NCBI GenBank assembly: GCA_017561265.1
Contig: JAFZDJ010000011.1
Location: forward strand, 1-64,000
DNA length: 64,000 nt
Source: Bacteroidales bacterium
GTDB lineage: Bacteria; Bacteroidota; Bacteroidia; Bacteroidales; UBA932
Direction of reading: 5' to 3'
Numbering within the stretch: position 1 is the first letter of the stretch; each line of letters opens with the position of its first letter. Made by a program: the position numbers and the translations under genes. The notes below the pieces were generated by a model that made no database searches, was not told the DNA's origin, and worked only from the letters and a program-made list of their open reading frames with translations. This document shows positions 14,742-24,402 of this stretch, in pieces.

Positions 14742-15610
14742 TGAGAAAGATACTTGAATATATATTGAAGAGGGTCTGGTTCCTTTTTCCTGACGAGATC
14801 TATCTGAAGATGATCTATTATCTGAAGATGGGCCGCAGGCTGGATCTGGACAATCCCAAGACCATGAATGAGAAGCTGCAGTGGCTGAAGCTTCATAACA
14901 GGAAGCCGGAGTACACCACCATGGTGGACAAGATCCTGGTCAAGGATTATGTTGCTTCCAGGATCGGACAGGAGTATGTTGCTCCGATTCTTGGCGTGTG
15001 GGATAATGTGGAAGATATTGATTTTGAGTCTCTTCCTGACAAGTTTGTCCTCAAGGCCAATCATAGCGGCGACAATAAGGGCGTGGTCATATGCCCGGAC
15101 AAGTCAAGGCTTGATCAGGCGAAGGCAAGGCGTAACCTGAAGGATTCTCTGAAACTGGATATCTATCGCGTGTACAGGGAATGGCCGTACAAGAATGTGC
15201 GGAAGCGTTTCTTTGCCGAGGCATATCTCGGCAGCGACCTTGTCGATTATAAGTTCTATTGTTTCGACGGATATGCCGATTCGGTGCTTGTATGCGTTGA
15301 CAGGCAGATAGGCGACACGAAGTTCTATTTCTTTGACAAGGAGTGGAATCTGAAGAGGTATAATCAGCGTGGAAAGGAGGCTCCGGCGGATTTCACGCTT
15401 CCGAAGCCGGAAGGAATGGATGAAATGTTTGCCTTGGCTTCAAGGCTCTCGGAGGGACTCCCTTTTGCCCGTGTTGACTTCTACAATGTAAACGGAAAAG
15501 TGTATTTTGGAGAGATAACATTCTATCCTTCAGGAGGTTTTGATCCGAAGAGACTTCCTGAAGCCGATCTTCTTTTCGGTTCGATGATCAATCTTGATAA
15601 AGTGAAGTAA
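14738..15610 (+). CDS. TupA-like ATP-grasp protein
   Basis: A 290-residue protein matching the TupA-like ATP-grasp family. TupA of Bacillus halodurans is linked to making teichuronopeptide, in which a glutamate polymer is joined to a glucuronic-acid polymer. Characteristic segments are NPKTMNEKLQWLKLHNR near the N-terminus, DKFVLKANHSGDNKGVVIC, and the closing region LPFARVDFYNVNGKVYFGEITFYPSGGF. With the ATPgrasp_ST gene two positions upstream and uronic-acid genes downstream, amide coupling of an amino acid to a uronic acid is plausible. It overlaps its upstream neighbour by 4 bases, and the polymerase gene starts within 4 bases. Confidence 0.82.
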   Translation: MMRKILEYILKRVWFLFPDEIYLKMIYYLKMGRRLDLDNPKTMNEKLQWLKLHNRKPEYTTMVDKILVKDYVASRIGQEYVAPILGVWDNVEDIDFESLPDKFVLKANHSGDNKGVVICPDKSRLDQAKARRNLKDSLKLDIYRVYREWPYKNVRKRFFAEAYLGSDLVDYKFYCFDGYADSVLVCVDRQIGDTKFYFFDKEWNLKRYNQRGKEAPADFTLPKPEGMDEMFALASRLSEGLPFARVDFYNVNGKVYFGEITFYPSGGFDPKRLPEADLLFGSMINLDKVK

Positions 15611-15613
15611 GTG

Positions 15614-16894
15614 ATGCTGAATGTAAGTACCGCATATGTGATCATAGCTCTGCTGCTGATGGCCGTCGGACTCATCAACAGGGATATGGTGCCGGGTGGA
15701 ACGGATTATCTGTTCTACCTGCTCATCGGTATTCTTTCGCTCAGAACCATGGTAGGAAACAGGCGTTTTGCATATCCGAAAGGTTATATTGCGATTCTTG
15801 CTGTCCTGATGACGGTCATTCTGTTCAATTCGTTCATCTCTCCGTATTCGCCTGGCGTCAAGTATATTGCTGTGGCTACGATGGTCACTGCGATCCCGTT
15901 CGGAATCTTCCTTCTGAGCTACAATATCCGTTTTACCAAGGAGGAGATCAATGCCTTCATTGACAGGATAATCGTTGTGGCATGCGCGGTGGCGGCATTC
16001 ATATATGTGGAGAATGTGCTTTTCAGCCCTCCGAAGCTTGACAGCATCATTGCATCCAAGGTCATAATGATCGGTTTCTTCGCTTCATTCTGCAGCCAGT
16101 CCATTGTTCTCGCCTTGGCAAGATACCATGTCACAAAACGCAAGCGTTATATATATGCGATAATCTTCCTTTTTCTTACCATATTGCTGCTCAATCAGTT
16201 GAAGGCAATAGTGGGAGGAATGGCCGCTGTCGTGGCATATCTCTTCTTCATGACCAGCATGAACCGCATCCTGAAGATTGCCATCCTTGTCCTTGGACTT
16301 GCAGGATTCGGAGCATGGACAGCTGTCAGCGGATCCATGATGGTCGAGAAGGTCGTTAAATACTCGGAACAGCTTTCTGATGAGGATGCCAGCGAGGGCA
16401 TTGCGCGAATCGCTCTTTACGTTCAATCCGTCGAGATGGCCAAGGATTTCTTCCCTCTGGGAACAGGACAGGGCACATTCGGCAGCATACCCGTGAACAT
16501 CATCTACAGCGATGTATATTATGATTATGAACTGTCTGAGATCTGGGGTCTGGCTCCGAATGACAGGGTTAATTTCAAGATGGATACCCATTGGGCCAGC
16601 ATCCTTGGCGAAATGGGAGTTCTGGGCCTGATCATATATATACTGCTTCTTCTGTATCCGCCTCTTGCTCTCAGAAGGCTGGGCAGACTGAAGGACAGCC
16701 CGCCTGAAACCAGGGCGCTCAGGTTCTATGTGGCCTGCGGAACGGCTGTGCTGATGCTTGAATCATTCGTGCTGGCTCTTCCGAACAGATCGGTGTTCAT
16801 AATCCTTTATGCCGGACTGTCGGCTGTCATATTAAGAAATCTTTACACATCAGAATCACTTTTGGAATATGAAGATACTTCAGGTGACAACTAA
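15614..16894 (+). CDS. wzy: Wzy-type O-antigen/capsule polymerase
   Basis: A 426-residue polytopic membrane protein with about ten hydrophobic segments. Near residues 275-325 there is a large periplasmic loop containing FFPLGTGQGTFGS and DTHWASILGEMGVLGLI, the usual O-antigen ligase/polymerase (Wzy_C) pattern. It would join flipped repeat units in the periplasm. The ATG at 15614 is preferred over the GTG at 15611. The next gene begins at 16869, inside the 3' end of this one. Confidence 0.85.
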   Translation: MLNVSTAYVIIALLLMAVGLINRDMVPGGTDYLFYLLIGILSLRTMVGNRRFAYPKGYIAILAVLMTVILFNSFISPYSPGVKYIAVATMVTAIPFGIFLLSYNIRFTKEEINAFIDRIIVVACAVAAFIYVENVLFSPPKLDSIIASKVIMIGFFASFCSQSIVLALARYHVTKRKRYIYAIIFLFLTILLLNQLKAIVGGMAAVVAYLFFMTSMNRILKIAILVLGLAGFGAWTAVSGSMMVEKVVKYSEQLSDEDASEGIARIALYVQSVEMAKDFFPLGTGQGTFGSIPVNIIYSDVYYDYELSEIWGLAPNDRVNFKMDTHWASILGEMGVLGLIIYILLLLYPPLALRRLGRLKDSPPETRALRFYVACGTAVLMLESFVLALPNRSVFIILYAGLSAVILRNLYTSESLLEYEDTSGDN

Positions 16895-17852
16895 TTATCC
16901 TACGCTTTCCAATCCGATATTGGGAATCTTCATGAAGGAGCAGGTGGAGTCTGTAGAAAGGTTCGGTGTGGAGAATACTATCTTCTTCAGTAACGGTTCC
17001 GAGACACGCGTGGGCCATAAGGGAGGAGGTGCATTTGTGCATATGAGGTCTGTATTCAGACTTATGTGGCACCTGATGAGGCATCGATACGATCTGATCC
17101 ACTGTCATTCTGCCTTGAGCGGAATGATACTCCTGCTTTCCGGAGGCGCATTCTTCAACAAGTGCGTGATATCCTTCCAGAACGACCCTGAGAAGGAGGG
17201 GGACAAGGCCTTTTTCCGCATCCTCTATCCTTTCTTCAACAAGGTGATCGTTAAGAAGAGGACGAAGTATGATTCGTGGAAGAAGATGGTCTATCTGCCT
17301 AACGGATGCAATATGCATATCTTTTCCCCGATGGATAAAGAGCTGTGCAAGAAGAAGATAGGTCTCGATCCTGAAAAGAGGTGTATACTTTTTGTCGACT
17401 CGAATACCAGCAGGAAGAGGACCCAGAAGAGGCGTGACAGGTTTGATGAGACCATGAGCATTCTCCGGGATAAATATGGTCATGATGATATAGAGACTCT
17501 TGTGATGATCGGAGTGGCTCGTGAAGATGTTCCGACCTATATGAATGCATGCGACCTGCATATTCTTTCTTCCGATCAGGAGGGTTCGCCGAATTCTGTC
17601 AAGGAATGTCTGTGCTGCGGTGTGCCGGTGGTGGCGACTGATGTGGGAAATGTGCATGATCTTCTGGATGATGTTCCAGGCTGTGGAGTCGCGGATTCAT
17701 TTACTGCTGAGGAACTTGCCGGTCTGGCTGACAAGGCTCTCAAATCAGGATCTGATGCTGGTGAGCTTACCGCATCCATAGTACGGAAGGGACTGGATAT
17801 GGATAGCGTGGCTGAAAGACTGTATGGGATTTATAATGAAATAATCGGATAG
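16869..17852 (+). CDS. GT4-family glycosyltransferase
   Basis: A 327-residue GT-B fold retaining glycosyltransferase. The N-terminus ILQVTTNYPT and the DLIHCHSALSG segment mark the acceptor domain. The C-terminal E-x7-E nucleotide-sugar motif is EGSPNSVKE, preceded by DLHILSSDQ and followed by GVPVVATDVG. One of only two clear non-initiating transferases in the locus. It overlaps wzy by 26 bases and is followed by the second GT after 1 base. Donor and linkage cannot be read from sequence. Confidence 0.88.
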   Translation: MKILQVTTNYPTLSNPILGIFMKEQVESVERFGVENTIFFSNGSETRVGHKGGGAFVHMRSVFRLMWHLMRHRYDLIHCHSALSGMILLLSGGAFFNKCVISFQNDPEKEGDKAFFRILYPFFNKVIVKKRTKYDSWKKMVYLPNGCNMHIFSPMDKELCKKKIGLDPEKRCILFVDSNTSRKRTQKRRDRFDETMSILRDKYGHDDIETLVMIGVAREDVPTYMNACDLHILSSDQEGSPNSVKECLCCGVPVVATDVGNVHDLLDDVPGCGVADSFTAEELAGLADKALKSGSDAGELTASIVRKGLDMDSVAERLYGIYNEIIG

Positions 17853-17853
17853 G

Positions 17854-18921
17854 ATGAAGAATGTTGCGGTAGTCGGGATCCAGGGAGTTCCCGCACAATA
17901 TGGAGGATTTGAGTCTCTTGTCGAGAATCTCATAGGGGATCACAAGAGTGAAGATATAAGGTATACTGTATTCTGCAGCGGCAGGGACATGAAGAGTCGT
18001 CTTGCTGAGTACAAGGGTGCAGAACTTAAATATGTCCCTTTGCGTGCCAACGGAGTCCAGAGCATTCCTTATGATATGATTTCATTCATGAGGATTCCAA
18101 GAAAGACCGATGTGATCCTTGTTCTCGGAGTTTCGGGATGTCTTATCCTTCCGGTTTTCCGGCTTTTCTGCAGGAAGAGGCTGATAATCAATATAGACGG
18201 TCTTGAGCATCGCAGAGCGAAATGGGGAAAGCTGGCGAAGACCTTCCTGAAGCTGTCGGAGAAGATGGCTGTCAGATATGCCGATGTGATCATTTCCGAC
18301 AATAAAGGCATTCAGGATTATGTGCGCGAAGAATATGGAAAGGAATCCGAGCTGATAGCATATGGTGGAGATCATGCTGTCCGTTCGGTCCCTCAAGCCA
18401 GGACCCTTGATATTCTTCGACGATATGGACTTCGTCCGGGAGCCTATGCTGTGACTGTATGCAGGATAGAGCCGGAGAACAACTGCCATCTTGTCCTTGA
18501 GGCTTTTTCGAAGTCGGACAGGGAACTTGCTTTTGTCGGAAACTGGTCCAGAAGTGCTTATGGTCAGGAACTTAAGGAGAAGTATTCCGCTTTTCCTAAT
18601 ATCCATATTCTCGATCCTATATACGATATCGACACTCTTTATGTGTTGAGGATGAATGCATGGGCTTATGTGCATGGTCATAGTGCGGGCGGCACGAATC
18701 CCTCCCTTGTCGAGGCCATGTTCTTCGGCAATCCTATCTTCGCCTATGATGTAGTGTACAACAGGGAGACCACAGGTGGAGGAGCCATGTATTGGAGCTC
18801 GTCGGATGAGCTTCTGAAACTGCTGTCACTTGATGATTTTGACACTTCATCTATCATCGATCTGGCGAACCAGAAGTATACATGGAAAAGGATTGCGAAT
18901 CAATATGAAAAACTATACTGA
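17854..18921 (+). CDS. DUF1972/GT4 glycosyltransferase, possibly a rhamnosyltransferase
   Basis: A 355-residue GT-B enzyme. The N-terminal DUF1972 signature VAVVGIQGVPAQYGGFESLVE runs over residues 4-24, followed by the NIDGLEHRRAKW segment. A GT4-type donor half follows, with YVHGHSAGGTNPSLVEAM. Several characterised DUF1972 enzymes in streptococcal capsule loci transfer rhamnose, which agrees with the rfbACB genes upstream, but the assignment is inferred. The 34-base gap before the next gene contains a -7 box. Confidence 0.85.
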   Translation: MKNVAVVGIQGVPAQYGGFESLVENLIGDHKSEDIRYTVFCSGRDMKSRLAEYKGAELKYVPLRANGVQSIPYDMISFMRIPRKTDVILVLGVSGCLILPVFRLFCRKRLIINIDGLEHRRAKWGKLAKTFLKLSEKMAVRYADVIISDNKGIQDYVREEYGKESELIAYGGDHAVRSVPQARTLDILRRYGLRPGAYAVTVCRIEPENNCHLVLEAFSKSDRELAFVGNWSRSAYGQELKEKYSAFPNIHILDPIYDIDTLYVLRMNAWAYVHGHSAGGTNPSLVEAMFFGNPIFAYDVVYNRETTGGGAMYWSSSDELLKLLSLDDFDTSSIIDLANQKYTWKRIANQYEKLY

Positions 18922-18937
18922 TATCAATTAATTTTCG

Positions 18938-18945
18938 TACCTTTG
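18938..18945 (+). promoter_or_regulatory. internal promoter -7 box before wecA
   Basis: TACCTTTG, a full TAnnTTTG match, lies 10 bases before the ATG at 18956 in the only gap larger than 25 bases inside the biosynthetic operon. It may give independent expression of the initiating transferase and uronic-acid genes. A clear -33 box is not visible. Confidence 0.45.
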
Positions 18946-18955
18946 AAAGTTAATT

Positions 18956-20158
18956 ATGCATTTCAGTATACTTTGGTACATACCGATTTTCGTGTTGAGT
19001 CTTGTGTTTGTCGCAATAGTGATCCCTGCGATCGTCAGCGTGGCAGACAAGATTCATCTTTATGATATCCAGGACGGCCGTAAAGTCCATCAGGGCGAGG
19101 TGCCTAGGTTGGGAGGAATATCCTTCCTGCCGGCTATCCTCTTTACCCTCCTCACCGTACTTGCAATAATGACACGATTCCTTCCGGAGTCCATCCATGT
19201 ATCCTATGCTCCGATCACGGAGGTCATGATGGCGGCAGCCGGTTGCGTGCTTCTTTATCTTGTAGGCCTTATGGACGATACCATAGGCGTCTCCTACAGA
19301 AGCAAGTTCATAGTCCAGTTCCTTGCGGCATTGCTTCTTTGCTGTTCCGGACTGTATATCTCTGACCTTCACGGAATTCTCGGGATCCATACCTTGCCTG
19401 CCGTGCTTGGAGTTCCGCTGACAGTCCTCATTATAGTGTTCATAATCAACTCGATAAACCTTATCGACGGTATAGACGGACTGGCTTCCGGACTTTGTAT
19501 CTTGGGCGCGCTTGGTTTCATCGCTATGTTCCAGAAGCTCACGATGGCTATGAATCTCGTGCTTGCGATGTCGATGCTCGGAGTTCTTGTCATGTTCTAC
19601 ATCTACAACACTTTGGGAAAGAGGGGAAAGACCAAGATATTCATGGGTGACACAGGCTCGCTTACAATGGGCTTCCTTCTTGCCTTCTTTGCTGTAGAGC
19701 TCTGCTGCTTCAAGTGGGACAGAGTAGATCTGGCCTTGCTTGGCGAGACCGAGCCTTTCTATACAGGAGACCAGCTCTTCGTGTATGGAATATCGTTGAT
19801 CATCGTGCCTGTGCTCGATGTGTTCCGGGTCTTTTATTCCAGGATCCGTGACGGAAAGAGCCCGTTCAAGCCTGACAGAAGGCATATCCACCATAAGTTC
19901 CTGGCTCTGGGATTCAGCATGAGACAGGCGCGTTGGACAATATTTTCCATGTCGATACTGCTTTGGGCCTTGAATGTGCTGATGTCATTCGTCCTTTGCT
20001 GGAACGTGAATGTGATCATTTCCGTTGACCTTGCGTTGTGGGTGGCTTTCAACCTGTACATTTCAAGATGTGTGCGTATGCGTCAGCTTATGCATGATGC
20101 AGTGGCTGAGAAATTTGATGATTTTGATAAAACTAAAAACAAACATAACAGAAAATGA
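18956..20158 (+). CDS. wecA: WecA/MraY-type undecaprenyl-phosphate sugar-1-phosphate transferase
   Basis: A 400-residue polytopic membrane enzyme that starts each repeat unit by moving a HexNAc-1-phosphate from UDP-HexNAc to undecaprenyl phosphate. Family motifs in order are [32 protein letters not shown] and the cytoplasmic loop DRRHIHHKF. About eleven membrane segments are visible. It is the only initiating transferase in the locus, so the first sugar is probably GlcNAc or a related 2-acetamido sugar. It overlaps the ugd start by 4 bases. Confidence 0.9.
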   Translation: MHFSILWYIPIFVLSLVFVAIVIPAIVSVADKIHLYDIQDGRKVHQGEVPRLGGISFLPAILFTLLTVLAIMTRFLPESIHVSYAPITEVMMAAAGCVLLYLVGLMDDTIGVSYRSKFIVQFLAALLLCCSGLYISDLHGILGIHTLPAVLGVPLTVLIIVFIINSINLIDGIDGLASGLCILGALGFIAMFQKLTMAMNLVLAMSMLGVLVMFYIYNTLGKRGKTKIFMGDTGSLTMGFLLAFFAVELCCFKWDRVDLALLGETEPFYTGDQLFVYGISLIIVPVLDVFRVFYSRIRDGKSPFKPDRRHIHHKFLALGFSMRQARWTIFSMSILLWALNVLMSFVLCWNVNVIISVDLALWVAFNLYISRCVRMRQLMHDAVAEKFDDFDKTKNKHNRK

Positions 20159-21471
20159 AGATAGCAGTAGCAGGAACCGGTTATGTCGGTCTTTCGATGG
20201 CGACATTGCTGGCTCAGAATCACAGCGTGATGGCTGTGGACATCATTCCCGAGAAGGTTGAGATGATCAACCGCCGCAAGTCTCCTATCCAGGACGAGTA
20301 CATCGAGAAGTATTTCGCCGAGAAGGAGCTCGATCTTACGGCTACACTGGATGCGGAGGCTGCATATAAGGATGCAGAGTTCGTCGTCATAGCAGCTCCT
20401 ACCAATTATGATGCGAAGAAGAACTTCTTCGACACTTCTGCCGTTGAGTCTGTCATCGACAAGGTCCTGGCTGTGAATCCTGATGCTGTCATGGTCATCA
20501 AGTCTACTATTCCGGTGGGATATTGCCGCTCTCTTTACGTAAAGTATGCCCTCCGTTTCGCATATGACGAGAATCTTCGTGGCAAGAAGTTCAACCTTCT
20601 TTTCTCTCCTGAGTTCCTCCGTGAATCGAAGGCTCTTTACGACAACCTCTATCCTTCGCGTATCATCGTCGGTACTCCGAAATTCATAGACAATTTCGAG
20701 GACGAGAACCGCGCGATTGCGATGATCGCGGACTTCGACCGCATGAAGGAGGCTGCGCGCACATTTGCAGGCCTTCTCCAGGAAGGAGCGCTGAAGGAGG
20801 ATATCCCTACCTTGTTCATGGGTCTGAAGGAGGCTGAGGCGGTGAAGCTTTTCGCGAACACATATCTGGCTCTCCGAGTAAGCTACTTCAATGAGCTTGA
20901 CACCTATGCCGAGGTGAAGGGTCTTGATACCCAGCAGATTATAGATGGTGTATGCCTTGATCCCCGTATCGGCTCGCATTATAACAACCCGTCGTTCGGC
21001 TATGGCGGCTACTGTCTTCCGAAGGATACCAAGCAGCTTCTTGCGAACTACAACGATGTGCCTCAGAACCTTGTGCGCGCCATCGTGGACAGCAACCGTA
21101 CCCGCAAGGACTTCATCGCAGACCGCGTCCTGAATCTTGCCGGTTATTATGATGATAATGCTTCGTACGATGCGTCGAAGGAAGCAGGCTGTACCATAGG
21201 CGTTTACCGTCTGACGATGAAGTCGAATTCGGACAATTTCCGTCAGAGTTCCATCCAGGGTGTGATGAAGCGCGTGAAGTCAAAGGGTGCGACAGTGATC
21301 ATCTATGAGCCGACCCTTGAGGACGGCAGCACATTCTTCGGCAGCCGCGTCGTGAACGACCTTGCGAAGTTCAAGGAAATGAGTGACTCGATCATCGCAA
21401 ACCGCTATGATGCGGTTCTTGACGATGTTCAGGAGAAGGTTTATACAAGGGATATTTTCAAGAGAGACTAA
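20155..21471 (+). CDS. ugd: UDP-glucose 6-dehydrogenase
   Basis: A 438-residue nucleotide-sugar dehydrogenase. It oxidises UDP-glucose to UDP-glucuronate with two NAD. The NAD motif [11 protein letters not shown] is at the N-terminus, IKSTIPVG and FSPEFLRES lie in the middle, and the catalytic cysteine is in [14 protein letters not shown]-mannose or UDP-HexNAc dehydrogenases share this fold, but the neighbouring UDP-glucuronate epimerase favours UDP-glucose as substrate. It overlaps the next gene by 1 base. Confidence 0.92.
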   Translation: MKIAVAGTGYVGLSMATLLAQNHSVMAVDIIPEKVEMINRRKSPIQDEYIEKYFAEKELDLTATLDAEAAYKDAEFVVIAAPTNYDAKKNFFDTSAVESVIDKVLAVNPDAVMVIKSTIPVGYCRSLYVKYALRFAYDENLRGKKFNLLFSPEFLRESKALYDNLYPSRIIVGTPKFIDNFEDENRAIAMIADFDRMKEAARTFAGLLQEGALKEDIPTLFMGLKEAEAVKLFANTYLALRVSYFNELDTYAEVKGLDTQQIIDGVCLDPRIGSHYNNPSFGYGGYCLPKDTKQLLANYNDVPQNLVRAIVDSNRTRKDFIADRVLNLAGYYDDNASYDASKEAGCTIGVYRLTMKSNSDNFRQSSIQGVMKRVKSKGATVIIYEPTLEDGSTFFGSRVVNDLAKFKEMSDSIIANRYDAVLDDVQEKVYTRDIFKRD

Positions 21472-22613
21472 TGGAAAGTTATCAGTATCATATATTTTCG
21501 CCATACCGCGTCTGCCCTGTGGGAGCTCATGTGGATCATCAGCATGGTCTGGTTACAGGTTTTGCTTTTGACAAGGGTGTGGATCTGTGGTTCACTCCTA
21601 CGGATGACGGCAGCGTCAATCTTAAGAGCCTCACATTTGACGGGGAGATTTCCTTCAATGTGACTATGCCGTCACAAGTAAAGGAAGGTAACTGGGGCGA
21701 TTATGCCCGAGGAGCCAAATATGCCCTCAAGAAGCGTTTTGAACTTACCCGTGGCATTGAGGGTGTGATAAAGGGAAGTCTTCCTGTGGGTGGCCTTTCC
21801 AGCAGCGCGGCCGTTCTGACAGCATATGTGATGGCTTTGGCCAAGGCGAACAACATCACTCTCTCAAAGATGGAGGTGATTAAGACAGCAAGTCAGGCAG
21901 AGCGTGAATATATAGGCCTTACTAACGGTATCCTTGATCAGGCATGCATAGTGCTCGGAGAGAAGGATTCGCTTCTTTTTCTTGATACTGATTCGGAGCA
22001 GTACCGCATAATAAAGAAGAATCCTCGTATGCCTGAGTTCGAGATTGCCATCATATTCTCGGGCTTGACCCGAAGCCTTGTCAGCAGTGACTATAATCTT
22101 CGCGTAGCCGAGTGCAAGACTGCAGCATGGAACATGATGGCTTATACGGGAATGCCGCTGAAGAACTTCGACAAGACTTATCTCAGGGATATTCCGAAGG
22201 AGACATACGATCTGACAAAGGATAAGATGCCTCCGCGTTTCGCCCGTCGTGCCGAGCATTTCTACAGCGAATACAAACGCGTCCGCAAGGGTGTGACAGC
22301 ATGGGAAACAGGTAATCTTGCCTTGTTCGGCCAGCTCAGTTTCGAGAGTTGCGAGAGCTCGATCAAAAACTATGAGTGCGGAAGTGAGGAACTCATAGCG
22401 ATCTACAACATCATGCGTCAGTGTGATGGAATATATGGCGGACGTTTCAGCGGTGCCGGTTTCAAGGGAGCTTGTATCGCCCTTGTTGACCCTGCGAAGA
22501 AGGAGCAGATACGCGAGCAGATTACCAGCGAATATCTGCGCATGTTCCCGGAATATAAAGAGACTTTTGAGATTCATTTCTGCAAGACAGATGACGGAGC
22601 GAGATTCGTATGA
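21471..22613 (+). CDS. GHMP sugar kinase, galacturonokinase-like
   Basis: A 380-residue kinase of the galactokinase group. The N-terminal sugar-binding signature SPYRVCPVGAHVDHQ is close to that of plant galacturonate kinase, whereas galactokinases read RVNLIGEHTDY. The ATP-binding GHMP motif is VGGLSSSAAV, and the C-terminal motif is RFSGAGFKGACIAL. The enzyme would phosphorylate C1 of a sugar acid, probably galacturonate or glucuronate. It lies between ugd and a nucleotidyltransferase gene that it overlaps by 4 bases. Kinase plus nucleotidyltransferase would form a salvage route to a UDP-uronate. Confidence 0.8.
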   Translation: MESYQYHIFSPYRVCPVGAHVDHQHGLVTGFAFDKGVDLWFTPTDDGSVNLKSLTFDGEISFNVTMPSQVKEGNWGDYARGAKYALKKRFELTRGIEGVIKGSLPVGGLSSSAAVLTAYVMALAKANNITLSKMEVIKTASQAEREYIGLTNGILDQACIVLGEKDSLLFLDTDSEQYRIIKKNPRMPEFEIAIIFSGLTRSLVSSDYNLRVAECKTAAWNMMAYTGMPLKNFDKTYLRDIPKETYDLTKDKMPPRFARRAEHFYSEYKRVRKGVTAWETGNLALFGQLSFESCESSIKNYECGSEELIAIYNIMRQCDGIYGGRFSGAGFKGACIALVDPAKKEQIREQITSEYLRMFPEYKETFEIHFCKTDDGARFV

Positions 22614-23341
22614 AGAACATAGTGATAGCTGCAGGATATGCCACCAGGCTTGGCGAACTGACAAGAAACTTTCCGAAACCCCTTCTCCAGATAGGCCAGT
22701 CTACGATTCTTGGCCGTATGCTTGACGATATTGACCGTATTGATGATATTGATGAGCATATAATAATCACGAATCATCGTTTCACCCATATATTCGAAGC
22801 TTGGGCTGCGGAGCAGAGCTATACCAAGCCTGTGACTATAGTTGACGACGGAACGTCGACCAATGAGACACGTCTTGGAGCAGTATGCGACCTTCTCTTT
22901 GCGATGGAGAAGCTTGCCATCGATGACGATCTTCTGGTTGTGGCGGCTGATAACATCCTGATGTTCAGCTTTCAGGAGTTTGTCGATTTTGCAAAGGAAA
23001 AGGATTCCTCATGCATCATGTGCCATGAGCAGCCAAGCATAGAGAGGCTTCAGAGGACAGGGGTCGTTGTGCTTGACGAGGACAACCGGGTACTGAATAT
23101 GGAGGAGAAGCCTCAGGTGCCGAAGTCGCATTGGGCTGTACCTCCGTTCTATATCTATCTTAAGAAAGATCTTGAACTGGTCCGTCGCAGCGTAGAGAAC
23201 GGATGCGGAAAGGATGCTCCGGGCAATCTGGCGCATTATATGGTTGACAATACTGTCATGCATGCATGGCCTATGAGTGCAGGCCGTTTTGATATAGGAA
23301 GCCTTGACAGTTACGAGGAAGCAAAACAATTATTTGGATAA
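22610..23341 (+). CDS. sugar-1-phosphate nucleotidyltransferase
   Basis: A 243-residue NTP_transferase-family protein. The N-terminal nucleotide loop is IAAGYATRLGELTRNFPKPL, a variant of the GxGTRL-x-PKP pattern in which Tyr-Ala replaces Gly-x. VVAADNI supplies the metal-binding Asp, and MEEKPQVPKS matches the family. It probably activates the sugar-1-phosphate made by the upstream kinase to an NDP-sugar, most likely UDP-galacturonate or UDP-glucuronate. The next gene starts 4 bases after its stop. Confidence 0.78.
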   Translation: MKNIVIAAGYATRLGELTRNFPKPLLQIGQSTILGRMLDDIDRIDDIDEHIIITNHRFTHIFEAWAAEQSYTKPVTIVDDGTSTNETRLGAVCDLLFAMEKLAIDDDLLVVAADNILMFSFQEFVDFAKEKDSSCIMCHEQPSIERLQRTGVVVLDEDNRVLNMEEKPQVPKSHWAVPPFYIYLKKDLELVRRSVENGCGKDAPGNLAHYMVDNTVMHAWPMSAGRFDIGSLDSYEEAKQLFG

Positions 23342-23345
23342 GATT

Positions 23346-24386
23346 ATGACAATACTGGTTACAGGAGCCGCCGGATTCATCGGAAGCAATCTGGTGAAGG
23401 CTATTTACAAGAGATATGAAAACCCTGTGGTCGTGGGTATCGACAACATGAACGATTACTACGATGTACGTCTCAAGGAAGAGCGTCTCAGACAGCTCGA
23501 ACAGTATCCAGACTTTACCTTCGTGCAGGGAAATATTGCAGACAAGGATCTGATAGACAGGATATTCGCTGAGTACAAGCCTCAGGTTGTGGTCAACCTC
23601 GCGGCTCAGGCAGGAGTACGTTACAGCATCACTAATCCCGGAGCATATATCGAGGCTAATCTTATAGGCTTCTACAATATCCTCGAGGCGTGCCGCAATT
23701 CTTATGCTCAGTATGAAGGGGGAGTGGAACATCTTGTATATGCTTCATCTTCATCTGTTTACGGTTCGAACAAGAAGATTCCGTATTCTACTGACGACAA
23801 GGTGGACAATCCTGTTTCGCTTTATGCAGCGACCAAGAAGAGCAACGAGCTCATGGCTCATGCCTACAGCAAGCTTTACAACATACCATCTACTGGTCTT
23901 CGTTTCTTTACGGTTTATGGCCCGGCGGGACGTCCTGATATGGCGTACTTCGGCTTTACCAATAAGCTTGTAAAGGGGGAGAAGATTCAGATCTTTAACT
24001 TTGGAAACTGCAAGCGTGACTTCACTTACGTCGATGATATCGTCGAGGGTGTCATCCGTGTGATGCAGAAAGCACCTGAGAAGCAGGTGGGCGAGGACGG
24101 ACTTCCTGTACCTCCATATGCCGTGTATAACATTGGAAACAATCAGCCTGAGAATCTTCTCGATTTCGTGACCATCCTTCAGGAGGAACTTCTTCGCGCA
24201 GGTGTGCTTCCGGCAGATTATGATTTCGAGGCACATAAGGAGCTTGTTCCTATGCAGCCGGGTGATGTGCCTGTCACTTATGCTGATACATCGGCTCTTG
24301 AGCGTGATTTCGGCTTCAAGCCTTCGACTTCTCTCAGAGATGGTCTGCGTGCCTTTGCACAGTGGTATAAGGAATATTATGGTTAA
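23346..24386 (+). CDS. UDP-glucuronate 4-epimerase-like NAD-dependent epimerase
   Basis: A 346-residue extended short-chain dehydrogenase. The NAD motif VTGAAGFIGSN is at residues 5-15, with MNDYYDVRLKEERL next, the serine cluster YASSSSVYG, and the catalytic YAATKK. The N-terminal MNDYYD stretch and the overall pattern match CapI/LpsL-type UDP-glucuronate 4-epimerases that make UDP-galacturonate. A longer reading frame starts at 23304 inside the previous gene; I chose ATG 23346 because the Rossmann strand begins right there. With ugd it forms the de novo route to UDP-GalA. Confidence 0.87.
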   Translation: MTILVTGAAGFIGSNLVKAIYKRYENPVVVGIDNMNDYYDVRLKEERLRQLEQYPDFTFVQGNIADKDLIDRIFAEYKPQVVVNLAAQAGVRYSITNPGAYIEANLIGFYNILEACRNSYAQYEGGVEHLVYASSSSVYGSNKKIPYSTDDKVDNPVSLYAATKKSNELMAHAYSKLYNIPSTGLRFFTVYGPAGRPDMAYFGFTNKLVKGEKIQIFNFGNCKRDFTYVDDIVEGVIRVMQKAPEKQVGEDGLPVPPYAVYNIGNNQPENLLDFVTILQEELLRAGVLPADYDFEAHKELVPMQPGDVPVTYADTSALERDFGFKPSTSLRDGLRAFAQWYKEYYG

Positions 24387-24402
24387 ATAAAAGTAGTGTA
24401 TA

